From UBA1227 sp045629305 (GTDB lineage: Bacteria > Bacillota > Clostridia > Oscillospirales > Acutalibacteraceae): a DNA stretch of 64,000 nt. The notes beneath the pieces are model-generated. The model was given only the letters and a program-made list of their open reading frames with translations, ran no database searches and had not been told where the DNA came from. The position numbers and the translations under genes were made by a program. The stretch covers positions 1 through 64,000 of the forward strand of contig JAZQQZ010000019.1 in the NCBI GenBank assembly GCA_045629305.1. The letters run 5' to 3'. The number at the start of each line of letters is the position of its first letter. Within the stretch, counting starts at the first letter, position 1. Shown here in pieces: positions 17,110 through 26,915 of the stretch.

Positions 17110-18747
17110 ATGCCGATTTTTGAATATCTTGAGAGGAATGCACAGGAGTACGGCTCCGACGTAGCTCTTGTTGAGATCAATCCAAAGTATGAGCCAAATG
17201 CTCGTATGACTTGGAAGAACTATTCTCTCGTAGAGCCACAGCCAGGTGAGCCATTCCGTCGCGAACTCACTTGGAAAGAATTTGATGACAAGGCAAATAT
17301 GTTCGCGAACCTCCTTTTCACCCGTGGAATTCAGAAGGGCGAAAAGGTTGCTATTCTCCTTATGAATAGCATTGAATGGCTCCCGATTTATTTTGGAATA
17401 CTTAAGGCTGGAGCAGTTGCTGTTCCACTTAACTATAGATATGACGCATCAGAGATTAAGTATTGTCTTGAGAAGTCTGACTCATCAATGCTCATCTTCG
17501 GACCTGAGTTCGTAGGTCGTATTGAGGAGATTGTTGACAGAATTCCAAATGTCAATCAGCTCTTCTATGTAGGCGAGGATTGTCCATCTTTCGCTGACTC
17601 ATATGAGCATATGATTAAGTTCTGCTCCCATAAGAAGCCGGACATTCAGATTACAGACGACGATGATGGAGTTGTATATTTCTCTTCGGGTACTACAGGT
17701 TTCCCGAAGGCAATTCTTCATGCTCATCGCTCACTTATGCACTCAGCACAGGTTGAGCAGAAGCATCACGGTCAGCAGAAGGACGACTGTTTCCTCTGCA
17801 TCCCACCACTCTATCACACCGGTGCTAAGATGCACTGGTTCGGATCACTCATCTCCGGTTCACGCGCAGTACTCCTTAAAGGTACAACTCCAGAGCTCAT
17901 CATCAAGACTATGTCTGATGAGCAGTGCACAATTATCTGGCTCCTTGTTCCTTGGATGCAGGATGTACTCGACACAATAGATAGAGGTGAAATTGACCTC
18001 GGTAAATACAAGCTCTCACAGTGGAGAATGACCCACTCTGGAGCACAGCCAATTCCACCAGCACTTATCAAGCGTTGGCTTACAATTTTCCCAACACATC
18101 AGTACGACACCAACTACGGACTTTCAGAGTCCATCGGTCCTGGTTGTATCCACCTTGGCGTCGAGAACGTCGAGCATGTCGGCGCACTCGGTGTACCTGG
18201 ATACGGTTGGGAGATCAAGCTCTGCGACGAGAATGGAAACGAAGTTCCAGACGGTGAGGTAGGCGAAATCTGGATCAAGGGCCCTGGCGTTATGAAGTGC
18301 TACTACAACGATGAGAAGGCAACTGAGGAGACACTCAAAGATGGTTGGCTTCTCTCAGGTGATATGGGTATGAAGGACGAAGAGGGCTTCATCCATATCG
18401 TAGATAGAAAGAAGGACGTTATCATCTCCGGCGGTGAGAACCTCTATCCGGTACAGATTGAGAACTTCCTTAGAAAGAATATTGCAATTAAAGATGCCGC
18501 TGTAATAGGCACACCGGACGAACGTCTCGGTGAGAAGGCAACAGCGGTAATCGAGATAAAAGAGGGCTACACCTTAACAGAGGATGAAGTAAACGAGTTC
18601 TGCCTCGACCTTCCAAGATACAAGAGACCAAGACAGATAATCTTCGCTGACATCCCAAGAAATCCAACAGGCAAGATTGAAAAGCCAGTTCTTCGTAAGA
18701 GGTACTGTGGCACATCTGTTGTTGCTCATCAGGTTGAGGAGGACTAA
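17110..18747 (+). CDS. Acyl-CoA synthetase (AMP-forming), 545 aa
   Basis: ANL-superfamily ligase that activates a carboxylic acid to its CoA thioester. Motifs in order: YFSSGTTGFPKA (P-loop), YGLSESIG, the SGDMG adenylate-binding aspartate, DRKKDVIISGGENLYP hinge, and the C-terminal catalytic lysine in RNPTGKIEK. An extra segment (residues ~25-50) is inserted early. Directly downstream and nearly overlapping are iorA and iorB. A likely substrate is therefore an arylacetate such as phenylacetate or indoleacetate, but acyl specificity cannot be read by eye. TGGAGTGATAT precedes the ATG. Confidence 0.88.
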   Translation: MPIFEYLERNAQEYGSDVALVEINPKYEPNARMTWKNYSLVEPQPGEPFRRELTWKEFDDKANMFANLLFTRGIQKGEKVAILLMNSIEWLPIYFGILKAGAVAVPLNYRYDASEIKYCLEKSDSSMLIFGPEFVGRIEEIVDRIPNVNQLFYVGEDCPSFADSYEHMIKFCSHKKPDIQITDDDDGVVYFSSGTTGFPKAILHAHRSLMHSAQVEQKHHGQQKDDCFLCIPPLYHTGAKMHWFGSLISGSRAVLLKGTTPELIIKTMSDEQCTIIWLLVPWMQDVLDTIDRGEIDLGKYKLSQWRMTHSGAQPIPPALIKRWLTIFPTHQYDTNYGLSESIGPGCIHLGVENVEHVGALGVPGYGWEIKLCDENGNEVPDGEVGEIWIKGPGVMKCYYNDEKATEETLKDGWLLSGDMGMKDEEGFIHIVDRKKDVIISGGENLYPVQIENFLRKNIAIKDAAVIGTPDERLGEKATAVIEIKEGYTLTEDEVNEFCLDLPRYKRPRQIIFADIPRNPTGKIEKPVLRKRYCGTSVVAHQVEED

Positions 18748-20480
18748 TGATGAAGAAGATACTTATCGGTAATGCGGCTGTCGCCGCAGGTCTTGCCGAT
18801 GCGGGCTGTAAGCTTGTATCAAGCTACCCAGGCACCCCATCGACAGAGATCACAGAAAATGCCGTAAAATATGAGTCCATCTATTGTGAATGGGCTCCAA
18901 ACGAGAAGGTCGCTTTAGAGACCGCAATCGGCGCATCAATTGCTGGCGCTCGTGCGTTCTGTGGACAGAAGCACGTAGGTCTTAATGTCGCAGCGGACCC
19001 ACTTTACACCGCATCTTATACCGGTGTAAACGGTGGTCTTGTAATTGCTGTCGCTGATGACCCAGGCATGCACTCGTCACAGAACGAGCAGGACTCGCGC
19101 CACCATGCAGAAGGCTCTAAGATTATGATGCTCGAGCCGTCAAATTCACAGGAATGCTACGATTTCGCGAAACTCGCATTCCAGTATTCTGAAGAATTCG
19201 ACACACCAGTTATTCTCCGTCTTACAACTCGTGTCGCTCACTCATCATCACTTGTCGATACGACAGGTCCAATTGACGTTCCACTTAAAGATTACGTCAA
19301 GGACCCAGGCAAGTATGTAATGATGCCAGCTATGGCAATCAAGCGCCATGTATTTGTCGAGGAGAGAATTGAAAAGATTCGCAAGTTCGCAGAGACTGCA
19401 CCTATTAATAGGGTGGAGATGAACTCCACCAAGATAGGCGTTATCGCTGCCGGCATATCTTATCAATATGCCAAGGAGGCACTTGGCGATAAGGCCTCAT
19501 ATCTTAAGCTCGGAATTGTATATCCTCTTCCGGTTGATATCATCAAGAAATTTGCCGAGTCAGTAGAGACTCTCTACGTGCTCGAGCAGCTTGACCCAGT
19601 TATCGAGAACTGGTGCAAGGCAAACGGTATCAAGGTTATCGGTAAAGAGGCATTTACACTTCAAGGTGAGTACAGCCAGGCAATGATTAGAAAGGTCATC
19701 CTCGGCGAGGAGTACGCATCTCTTTCAGCCGATGTCGAGATACCAGGCCGTCCACCTTGCCTCTGCGCAGGATGCCCTCACAGAGGTCTCTTCACAGCTC
19801 TTAAGGAACTCGATGTATTCGTATCCGGTGATATCGGTTGCTATACACTTGGCGCTCTCGCACCACTCTCTATGATTGACACATGCGTATGCATGGGTGC
19901 ATCCGTATCATCACTTCACGGTAGAAATAAAGTCCGCCCGGATGAGGCGAAGAAGTCAGTCGCAGTTATCGGCGACTCGACCTTCATCCACTCCGGTATC
20001 ACAGGACTTATCAATATCGCCTATAACCAGACCAATTCCAAAGTTATCATCCTTGATAACTCAATCACAGGAATGACTGGTCATCAGCAGAATCCTACAA
20101 CAGGTAAACGTATCAATGGCGATCCGACTACTGCTGTGGATCTCACAGCCCTCTGCCATGCAGTTGGTATCGAGAGAGTAATAGTAGTTGACCCATATGA
20201 CATTCCAAGCACCAAGGCTGCTATCGCAGCTGAGCTCCAGGTCGAGGCACCATCTGTCATCATCTCACGTCGTCCTTGTGTACTTCTCAAGGACGTAAAG
20301 AAAGGCAAGCCTTTCGCAGTGAATTATGACAAGTGCATCGGCTGTAAGAAGTGCATGAAGATTGGCTGTCCTGCAATCTCAATGAAGGACGGCAAATCAT
20401 ACATCGACTTCACACAGTGCACAGGTTGCGGAATGTGCGAGCCATATTGCCCTGTTGATGCTATAAAGGAGGGCGAATAA
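18747..20480 (+). CDS. iorA: Indolepyruvate:ferredoxin oxidoreductase alpha subunit
   Basis: Catalyses CoA- and TPP-dependent oxidative decarboxylation of arylpyruvates to arylacetyl-CoA, reducing ferredoxin; reversible in anaerobes. The N-terminal pyrimidine-binding domain opens with SYPGTPSTEI. The TPP-binding part shows GDIGCYTLG and a GDSTF..SGI region. Two 4Fe-4S clusters lie at the C-terminus (CIGCKKCMKIGCP, CTGCGMCEPYCP). The 577-aa length is close to the usual ~600. GAGGAGGA precedes the ATG, and the start overlaps the end of the acyl-CoA ligase gene. Confidence 0.95.
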   Translation: MMKKILIGNAAVAAGLADAGCKLVSSYPGTPSTEITENAVKYESIYCEWAPNEKVALETAIGASIAGARAFCGQKHVGLNVAADPLYTASYTGVNGGLVIAVADDPGMHSSQNEQDSRHHAEGSKIMMLEPSNSQECYDFAKLAFQYSEEFDTPVILRLTTRVAHSSSLVDTTGPIDVPLKDYVKDPGKYVMMPAMAIKRHVFVEERIEKIRKFAETAPINRVEMNSTKIGVIAAGISYQYAKEALGDKASYLKLGIVYPLPVDIIKKFAESVETLYVLEQLDPVIENWCKANGIKVIGKEAFTLQGEYSQAMIRKVILGEEYASLSADVEIPGRPPCLCAGCPHRGLFTALKELDVFVSGDIGCYTLGALAPLSMIDTCVCMGASVSSLHGRNKVRPDEAKKSVAVIGDSTFIHSGITGLINIAYNQTNSKVIILDNSITGMTGHQQNPTTGKRINGDPTTAVDLTALCHAVGIERVIVVDPYDIPSTKAAIAAELQVEAPSVIISRRPCVLLKDVKKGKPFAVNYDKCIGCKKCMKIGCPAISMKDGKSYIDFTQCTGCGMCEPYCPVDAIKEGE

Positions 20481-20481
20481 T

Positions 20482-21051
20482 ATGACGAAAGCTATTATGA
20501 TTGTCGGTGTTGGTGGACAGGGAACACTCCTTGCATCACGCCTTCTCGGAAATGCCCTTCTCTCACAGGGATATGATGTTAAAATTTCTGAGGTACACGG
20601 AATGAGCCAGCGTGGCGGTTCCGTTGTAACTTATGTAAAATACGGCGAGAAAGTTGATTCTCCAATTATCGAAAAAGGCGAGGCCGATATCATCTTGTCA
20701 TTCGAACAACTTGAGGCGGCACGCTGGCTTCCTTTCTTGAAGGAAGGCGGCAAGATAATCGTCAACAGCCAGAAGATTGAACCTATGCCTGTTATCACAG
20801 GCGCGGCAACCTATCCAGGCGCCGTAATCGAAAAACTCGAAGCGACAGGCGCCGATGTACTTGCTGTTGACGCGCTTCGCATCGCTCTTGCCGCAGGTAA
20901 TCCTAAGGCAGTAAACATATCTCTCATCGGCGTTATGGCGAAAGAGATGGAGATACCAAAAGAAGTCTGGATTGAGACAATAAAGACAACAGTTCCAGAG
21001 AAATTCTTGGAGCTCAATCTCAAGGCATTCGAACTTGGCTTTAACAGTTAA
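20482..21051 (+). CDS. iorB: Indolepyruvate:ferredoxin oxidoreductase beta subunit
   Basis: Gamma-domain subunit of 2-oxoacid:ferredoxin oxidoreductases. The glycine-rich GVGGQGTLLASRLLG and SEVHGMSQRGGSV motifs are diagnostic. The 189-aa length matches IorB. It starts one base after the iorA stop, with GGAGGG placed at the iorA end. It completes the two-subunit enzyme and ends the long plus-strand run that began at 4.6 kb; no strong terminator hairpin is seen before the next gene. Confidence 0.95.
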   Translation: MTKAIMIVGVGGQGTLLASRLLGNALLSQGYDVKISEVHGMSQRGGSVVTYVKYGEKVDSPIIEKGEADIILSFEQLEAARWLPFLKEGGKIIVNSQKIEPMPVITGAATYPGAVIEKLEATGADVLAVDALRIALAAGNPKAVNISLIGVMAKEMEIPKEVWIETIKTTVPEKFLELNLKAFELGFNS

Positions 21052-21098
21052 GAATATTTTAAGCAATAGGCATATACTCAAATGAAAGGAGTGGCAAT

Positions 21099-21788
21099 AT
21101 GAGCATAGGAAAAGTACTTGTTGTAGATGATGACGTAAATATTTGCGAATTACTCAGACTCTATATTGAAAAAGATGGCTATGCAGTGGCACTCGCAAAC
21201 GATGGCGAAACAGCAGTTAAGACATTTTCAGAATTCAAGCCTGACATCGTTCTCCTCGATGTCATGCTCCCTAAGATGGATGGCTGGCAGGTATGCCGTG
21301 AAATAAGAAAAATTGCTGAGACACCAATTATTATGGTTACAGCAAAGGGCGAGACCTTCGATAAGGTACTCGGTCTCGAACTCGGTGCAGATGACTATGT
21401 TGTAAAGCCTTTCGACACCAAGGAAATCATGGCAAGAATCAAGGCCATTCTCCGTCGTACAGGCACAGCAGTAGAGGATGATCAGAAGATTATTGAGTAT
21501 GAGAATCTCTACATCAACATGACAAATTATGAGCTCAAAGTAAAAGGTGAAATTATCAATACACCACCTAAAGAGCTCGAACTTCTCTATCATTTCGCAT
21601 CCAACCCAAATAGAGTATTCACACGTGACCACCTCCTCGACGAGGTATGGGGCTTCGACTATTACGGCGATAGCCGTACGGTAGACGTTCATATCAAACG
21701 TCTCCGTGAGAAGCTCGAAAACGTCTCAGATAAATGGGCAATTTCAACAGTATGGGGCGTAGGATATAAGTTTGAAACGAAGGAATAG
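21099..21788 (+). CDS. OmpR/PhoB family response regulator, 229 aa
   Basis: Receiver domain with acidic DDD at 10-12, phosphoacceptor D54 (VLLDVMLPKMDGW), T/K switch residues (VTAKG, VVKPFD), and a C-terminal winged-helix DNA-binding domain (PPKELELLYHFASNPNRVF, VDVHIKRLREKL). It is cotranscribed with the histidine kinase 2 bases downstream and with an HtrA protease, a layout like envelope-stress systems. AAAGGAG precedes the ATG. Confidence 0.94.
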   Translation: MSIGKVLVVDDDVNICELLRLYIEKDGYAVALANDGETAVKTFSEFKPDIVLLDVMLPKMDGWQVCREIRKIAETPIIMVTAKGETFDKVLGLELGADDYVVKPFDTKEIMARIKAILRRTGTAVEDDQKIIEYENLYINMTNYELKVKGEIINTPPKELELLYHFASNPNRVFTRDHLLDEVWGFDYYGDSRTVDVHIKRLREKLENVSDKWAISTVWGVGYKFETKE

Positions 21789-21790
21789 GC

Positions 21791-23197
21791 ATGAGTAAAC
21801 CTAAAGTTAAATCACGCCGCTCTACGCTCTTTCTTCAATACTCGAGGGTGACCTTCCTTATCACGCTTATCACGACACTTGCACTCTGTCTTGTCTTCTT
21901 CCTATTCGCGATTAATTATTGGACATCCACCAATGCAGCAATGCTTAGAAGCAACGTAGGTACGATGGTTAATAAACTTTCTGCAAGTGGAATCACGGAA
22001 GAAAATGAGGACCGAGTGAAGGCGGATATCCACCTTCTGTCGAAGGCGTCGAACAGTGATATTTTTATCACTGATGCAGACGGCAAGGTCATAATTTGCG
22101 ACAGTGGCAGTGAAGATAAAGAGAGAAAAATCTCTGATGTGACATTTGGTAGTGTCTCAAATGAAGGATACTATGTGCAGGAAGCTGGACAACTTATCGT
22201 TGGCCAGAAGTTGATTCTTGATGAAGAGACAACCATTTATGTTTTCGGCACAATGGCGGTATCAACTGTGCTTAAGGGATATATAGGTGATATGGCGAGC
22301 ATGTTCCTCGGAGCTGCTATAGTATCGCTTGTTCTTGCACTTATTCTTGTATATGTATTCAGTGACAGTATGACGGAACCACTCCGTGAAATGTCCGATA
22401 TTACCAAGCAATATGCGAAGGGTGATTTCAACCAGAGAATCGTGCTCGTGGGCAACAATGAGCTCACGGATCTTGCCGACTCGCTCAATAAGATGGCGGA
22501 GTCGCTCGCGGTTCTCGACCGCTCGAGAAGCGCCTTCGTGGCGAACGTTTCCCACGAGCTTAAGACGCCGATGACATCCATCGGTGGCTTCATCGATGGC
22601 ATTCTTGACGGCACTATTCCGAAGTCGGAAGAGAAGAAATATCTCGCTATTGTAAGTGATGAAGTAAAGCGTCTTTCATCCCTTGTTCAGACCATGCTCA
22701 CACTCTCGAAAATCGAGGCTGGTGAGGAGGCTTTGAACCCTGCTGAGACAGATATGAAGAACTTACTTTTCAATGTTCTTCTTAACTTTGAAAAACAGAT
22801 TAACGAGGCAGAAATTGAGATTTCTGGCTTCGAATTTATGGGCCCAATCAAGGCGATTGCAGACGAAAAAATGCTATACCAAGTGCTCTACAATCTCTTC
22901 GATAACGCGGTTAAATTTACGAACCACGGGGGCACTATTTCTGTGAAGCTCGAAGAGTCCGAAACCCGCGTAACTGTGTCGATTTCTAACACTGGAGAGG
23001 GTATAAACAAGGACGAACTTAGCTTCATTTTTGACCGTTTCTACAAGGTGGATAAGTCCAGAAGCGAACACGTCAAAGGCGTGGGTCTCGGACTCAATCT
23101 CGCCAAGAATATTGTGGAACTTCACGGCGGTGAAATCTCCGCAAAATCAGTGCCAGGAGGTCTGACAACTTTCAGCTTCTGGATACCTAAAAAATAA
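21791..23197 (+). CDS. Membrane sensor histidine kinase, 468 aa
   Basis: Two transmembrane helices (about 18-42 and 165-190) flank an extracytoplasmic sensor of ~120 residues. HAMP follows, then HisKA with the phosphorylated His in NVSHELKTPMTSI, and HATPase_c with N (NLFDNAVKF), G1 (NTGEGI), F (FDRFYKVD) and G2 (GVGLGLNLAK) boxes, all intact. It pairs with the upstream response regulator. The neighbouring htrA gene suggests a cell-envelope or protein-quality stimulus (inference). Confidence 0.94.
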   Translation: MSKPKVKSRRSTLFLQYSRVTFLITLITTLALCLVFFLFAINYWTSTNAAMLRSNVGTMVNKLSASGITEENEDRVKADIHLLSKASNSDIFITDADGKVIICDSGSEDKERKISDVTFGSVSNEGYYVQEAGQLIVGQKLILDEETTIYVFGTMAVSTVLKGYIGDMASMFLGAAIVSLVLALILVYVFSDSMTEPLREMSDITKQYAKGDFNQRIVLVGNNELTDLADSLNKMAESLAVLDRSRSAFVANVSHELKTPMTSIGGFIDGILDGTIPKSEEKKYLAIVSDEVKRLSSLVQTMLTLSKIEAGEEALNPAETDMKNLLFNVLLNFEKQINEAEIEISGFEFMGPIKAIADEKMLYQVLYNLFDNAVKFTNHGGTISVKLEESETRVTVSISNTGEGINKDELSFIFDRFYKVDKSRSEHVKGVGLGLNLAKNIVELHGGEISAKSVPGGLTTFSFWIPKK

Positions 23198-23214
23198 TTT
23201 GGGAAGTGATAATA

Positions 23215-24426
23215 GTGAAAAAGAATAAGGGTAGATTATTTTTCATTATTCTTCTTGTCACCATCATCTTGATAGCCGGCATTGCAGCCATTGCAATTGT
23301 CCTAAAAGGTGACGGTACGGAAAAGCAACAAAAAGGTGATGATGTAGACAGTAATGCATCTATCACAATAGGCGAATCCAAAGAATATGAGGGCTCAAAT
23401 TCTGACGGCACTCTCACATCAGTGGAGATTGCCGAGAAGGTAAAACCTTCTGTTATGGCTGTCGTAATTTATCAGTACGGCCAGCAGGCAGGCGAGGGCT
23501 CAGGAATATTCATGAGCGTTGATAAATCCAAGGAATATACCTATATTTTGACATGTGCACATATCGTCAATTACAGTGGAATTGACGTTAAGATTCAGAT
23601 GGAAGATGGCAAGCAGTATAATGCTGAAATCGTCGGAATGGATACCCGTACAGACGTCGCTGTACTTCGTGTAAAGGCAACAGGCTTTACACTTGCAGAA
23701 TTTGGCGACTCTTCAGTCCTTAAGGTCGGCGAACCTGTATATGCTATAGGAAATCCGGGCGGCGCAGAGTTCTTCGGATCATTCACCGGAGGCTATGTTT
23801 CAGCCATCGACAGACCGACTTCCACATCCGCCTCCGCTTACTCGATGGACTGCATCCAGCATGACGCAGCCATCAATCCGGGCAACTCTGGCGGCGCCCT
23901 CATCAACAGTTATGGTCAGGTAATCGGAATGAATTCATCTAAGATTGCCGACGAGGAATATGAGGGTATGGGATTCGCAATCCCAATCAATGTTGCGAAG
24001 AGCGTAGTTGACGATCTTCTCTCAACTGGATATGTTCAGGACAGAGCGAAGCTCGGCATCTCATATCTCACACTTTCACAGAATAAGACGTATGAGAAGA
24101 TTGCAACGAAGAACAAACTCCCTTCAGGTTCAGTTGTAATCGCAACAATCTCTGATGACAGCCCACTTGCTGATACTAAGGCACAGGTCGGCGACATCAT
24201 CATCGCAGTAAATGGCAGCGACCTCAACAAGACAGACACATTGCTTAATATAATTGAGAAGTCAAAGCCGGGTGACAAGATTGAACTTACACTCGTACAT
24301 GTAAAAGATGACTATTCAGTTGAGAAATACAAGCTCACAGTGGCACTTGTTAAGGACACTGGCGGCACGACAGGAACGACTGAAAAGTCAGAGGGCGAAT
24401 TCATAAATCCATACGCTAACAAATAA
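23215..24426 (+). CDS. HtrA/DegP-like membrane-anchored serine protease, 403 aa
   Basis: One N-terminal transmembrane anchor (about 8-30), then a trypsin-like domain with the complete triad H116 (TCAHIVN), D147 (RTDVAVL) and S225 (NPGNSGGAL), and one C-terminal PDZ domain (about 285-380). Such proteases clear misfolded proteins outside the membrane. The GGGAAG at 23201-23206 is correctly spaced for the GTG at 23215; the GTG at 23206 is part of that site. Cotranscribed with the two-component system; followed by a strong terminator. Confidence 0.93.
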   Translation: MKKNKGRLFFIILLVTIILIAGIAAIAIVLKGDGTEKQQKGDDVDSNASITIGESKEYEGSNSDGTLTSVEIAEKVKPSVMAVVIYQYGQQAGEGSGIFMSVDKSKEYTYILTCAHIVNYSGIDVKIQMEDGKQYNAEIVGMDTRTDVAVLRVKATGFTLAEFGDSSVLKVGEPVYAIGNPGGAEFFGSFTGGYVSAIDRPTSTSASAYSMDCIQHDAAINPGNSGGALINSYGQVIGMNSSKIADEEYEGMGFAIPINVAKSVVDDLLSTGYVQDRAKLGISYLTLSQNKTYEKIATKNKLPSGSVVIATISDDSPLADTKAQVGDIIIAVNGSDLNKTDTLLNIIEKSKPGDKIELTLVHVKDDYSVEKYKLTVALVKDTGGTTGTTEKSEGEFINPYANK

Positions 24427-24433
24427 AAGAAGA

Positions 24434-24459
24434 GGGCTCCCGACATCGGGAGCCCTTTT
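24434..24459 (+). terminator. Rho-independent terminator after htrA-like gene
   Basis: Perfect 10-bp stem GGGCTCCCGA / TCGGGAGCCC with a two-base loop, followed by TTTTATATTA. Confidence 0.9.
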
Positions 24460-24475
24460 ATATTATATATTATTA

Positions 24476-24504
24476 TTTACTAATTGCGTTTTTAATGGTA
24501 TAAT
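24476..24504 (+). promoter_or_regulatory. Probable sigma-A promoter of rny-ymdB
   Basis: TTTACT at 24476-24481, a 17-base spacer and a perfect TATAAT at 24499-24504, just after the preceding terminator and ~75 bases before the rny start. Confidence 0.65.
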
Positions 24505-24579
24505 ACTACGGATAATGTGGTGCTTTGTTTATATTTTTAAACTTTTTATATCACAAAATAAATCTAGGAGGTGTATTTC

Positions 24580-26133
24580 TTGAAACTTGGACTCGCTATT
24601 GCATTGATAATTGGCGTAGCTGTTCTCGTCGGCGTTATCGCATTCATCGCCGGTGGAGCATACCGTAAGAAAGTTGCTGAGGCAGCTATCGGTTCTGCTA
24701 ACAAAGAGGCAGCAAGAATTATCAATCAGGCTATGACATCAGCCGAGCAAAAGAAAAGAGAAGCAATTCTTGAAGCTAAAGACGAAATCCATAAGCAGCG
24801 TTCGGAAACTGAGAAAGATCTCAAGGAACGTCGCGCAGAGATTCAGCGTCAAGAACACAGACTCATTCAAAAAGAAGAAAACATAGACAAGAAAACAGAC
24901 GCACTCGAAAAGAAAGAGGAAATCCTCGCTGGTAAGATTCAGACGGCTGAAGCTAAAATCGCTGAGGTTGATCAGATGAAGAAGAGCCAGCTCGAGATGC
25001 TCGAAAAGATCTCTGGTTACTCCAAGGAGCAGGCGAAAGCAGAGCTCCTGAAACAACTCGAAGAGACACTTGAGCATGAGAAGGCAGTCCGCGTTCTTGA
25101 CTATCAAGAAAGAACTAAGGACGAATCAGACAGAATCGCACGTGAGATTATCACGACAGCCATTCAGCGTTGTGCGGCAGACCATGCTGCAGAGGCAACT
25201 GTATCCGTAGTTGCTTTACCAAATGACGAGATGAAGGGCCGCATTATCGGTCGTGAAGGTCGTAACATTCGTGCAATTGAGCAGATCACTGGTGTTGATC
25301 TCATCATCGATGACACACCAGAGGCAATCACAGTTTCTTGCTTCGATCCAGTAAGACGTGAAATCGCGCGTCAGACTCTCGAGCGTCTCATCCAGGATGG
25401 ACGCATCCATCCTGCTCGTATCGAGGAGACAGTCGAGAAATGTAAGCGCGAGGTAGAGCAGACAATCAAGCAGACAGGTGAGCGCGCTGTGCTCGACGCC
25501 GGCGTCAACAATGTCAACCCAGAGATTATCAAGCTCCTTGGTCGTCTTAAGTACAGAACAAGCTATGGCCAGAATGTTCTTAACCACTCACTTGAGGTTT
25601 CATACATTTCAGGCCTTCTCGCTGAAGAACTCGGCGCCGACGTAAAGACAGCAAAGCGCGCTGGTCTTCTTCACGATATCGGTAAGGCACTCGACCATGA
25701 GTTCGAGGGCACACACGTTCAGCTTGGTTATGAATTCGCGAAGAAGTACAAAGAGAACGATGCCGTTCTTCATGCAATTCAGGCACACCACAACGATGTT
25801 GAGCCTAAGACAGTTGTAGCATTCATCGTTCAAGCAGCAGATGCAATCTCTGCCGGCCGTCCAGGCGCACGCCGTGAGAACATTGAAAACTACATCAAGC
25901 GTCTTGAGAAACTCGAAGAGATTGCAACTTCATTTGACGGAGTTGATACATCATTCGCAATCCAGGCAGGTCGTGAGGTTCGTATCCTTGTTAAGCCAGA
26001 GCAGGTATCTGACGACAAGATGGTACTTCTTGCTCATGACATCGCTCAGAAGATTGAGAACGAGCTCGAGTATCCTGGACAGATCAAAGTAAACGTTGTA
26101 CGCGAAAGCCGTGCAACTGATTTCGCAAAGTAA
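24580..26133 (+). CDS. rny: Ribonuclease Y
   Basis: Endoribonuclease that starts mRNA decay, anchored in the membrane. N-terminal transmembrane helix (about 5-25), long charged coiled coil (30-200), KH domain with GRIIGREGRNIRA (near 219), HD domain with HDIGKALDHE (near 364) and the conserved C-terminal region. Length 517 aa is typical. The GTG at 24571 is the end of the perfect AGGAGGTG site, so the TTG at 24580 is taken as the start. One base separates it from ymdB, the usual pairing. Confidence 0.96.
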   Translation: MKLGLAIALIIGVAVLVGVIAFIAGGAYRKKVAEAAIGSANKEAARIINQAMTSAEQKKREAILEAKDEIHKQRSETEKDLKERRAEIQRQEHRLIQKEENIDKKTDALEKKEEILAGKIQTAEAKIAEVDQMKKSQLEMLEKISGYSKEQAKAELLKQLEETLEHEKAVRVLDYQERTKDESDRIAREIITTAIQRCAADHAAEATVSVVALPNDEMKGRIIGREGRNIRAIEQITGVDLIIDDTPEAITVSCFDPVRREIARQTLERLIQDGRIHPARIEETVEKCKREVEQTIKQTGERAVLDAGVNNVNPEIIKLLGRLKYRTSYGQNVLNHSLEVSYISGLLAEELGADVKTAKRAGLLHDIGKALDHEFEGTHVQLGYEFAKKYKENDAVLHAIQAHHNDVEPKTVVAFIVQAADAISAGRPGARRENIENYIKRLEKLEEIATSFDGVDTSFAIQAGREVRILVKPEQVSDDKMVLLAHDIAQKIENELEYPGQIKVNVVRESRATDFAK

Positions 26134-26134
26134 T

Positions 26135-26911
26135 ATGAAAATATTAATGGTTGGCGACGTTGTCGGCACATCTGGACTTGAGGCATTGCGCAAGCTTCTG
26201 CCGAAATGCAAGAGTGACAACGGCGTCGACGTCTGCGTCGTAAATGGCGAAAATTCAGCCGACGGTAACGGCATCACTGCCGTGTCGGCTGAGAGCATTT
26301 TCGCAAGTGGAGCAGACGTCATCACAACAGGAAATCATACATACCGCAGGCGCGAAGCATATCAGTATTTCGAAGATACTGAATGCCTGCTTCGCCCAGC
26401 GAATTATTCAGAGCACAACCCAGGTCATGGATATTGCATCCTCGACAAGGGCAAGGTACGGGTTGGTGTTATCAATCTTATGGGCACCATGTATATGGAT
26501 GCCATAGACAACCCGTTCGATATAGTCGACAAGATTCTCCCAGAACTCTCTGATTGCAAGATTATCCTTGTGGACTTCCACGCGGAGACAACTTCTGAGA
26601 AGAGAGCAATGGGCATATATCTCGACGGCCGTGTATCGGCTGTTGCTGGTACACATACACATGTCCCAACGGCGGACGAGATGATTCTCCCTGCCGGCAC
26701 AGGATATGTGACGGACCTTGGAATGGTAGGTCCAGAGGATTCCGTACTTGGCGTAGAGCCAAGTATCGTAATCGATAAATTCAAATACAACATGCCTGCA
26801 CGTTTCGATTGGAAACGCGGACCATGTGAATTTGATGCAGTACTATTCGATATTGATGACAATACCGGCAGGACAACATCCGTCCGCCGAATTCTAATTA
26901 AGGAGGAATAG
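26135..26911 (+). CDS. ymdB: YmdB-type metallophosphoesterase (cyclic phosphodiesterase)
   Basis: A TIGR00282 family calcineurin-like phosphoesterase; the Bacillus homolog hydrolyses 2',3'-cyclic nucleotides. Motifs: MVGDVVGTSG (metal Asp), NGENSADGNG, TTGNHTYRR, DFHAETTSEK, and GTHTHVPTAD. The ATG at 26135 follows the rny stop and matches family N-termini; an upstream in-frame start inside rny would add unrelated residues. Translation is probably coupled to rny. Confidence 0.94.
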   Translation: MKILMVGDVVGTSGLEALRKLLPKCKSDNGVDVCVVNGENSADGNGITAVSAESIFASGADVITTGNHTYRRREAYQYFEDTECLLRPANYSEHNPGHGYCILDKGKVRVGVINLMGTMYMDAIDNPFDIVDKILPELSDCKIILVDFHAETTSEKRAMGIYLDGRVSAVAGTHTHVPTADEMILPAGTGYVTDLGMVGPEDSVLGVEPSIVIDKFKYNMPARFDWKRGPCEFDAVLFDIDDNTGRTTSVRRILIKEE

Positions 26912-26915
26912 AGGG

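Noticed and set aside
24571..24579. GTG start for RNase Y
   Set aside because: It is the last part of AGGAGGTG. The TTG at 24580 is spaced properly and gives the usual N-terminal membrane helix.
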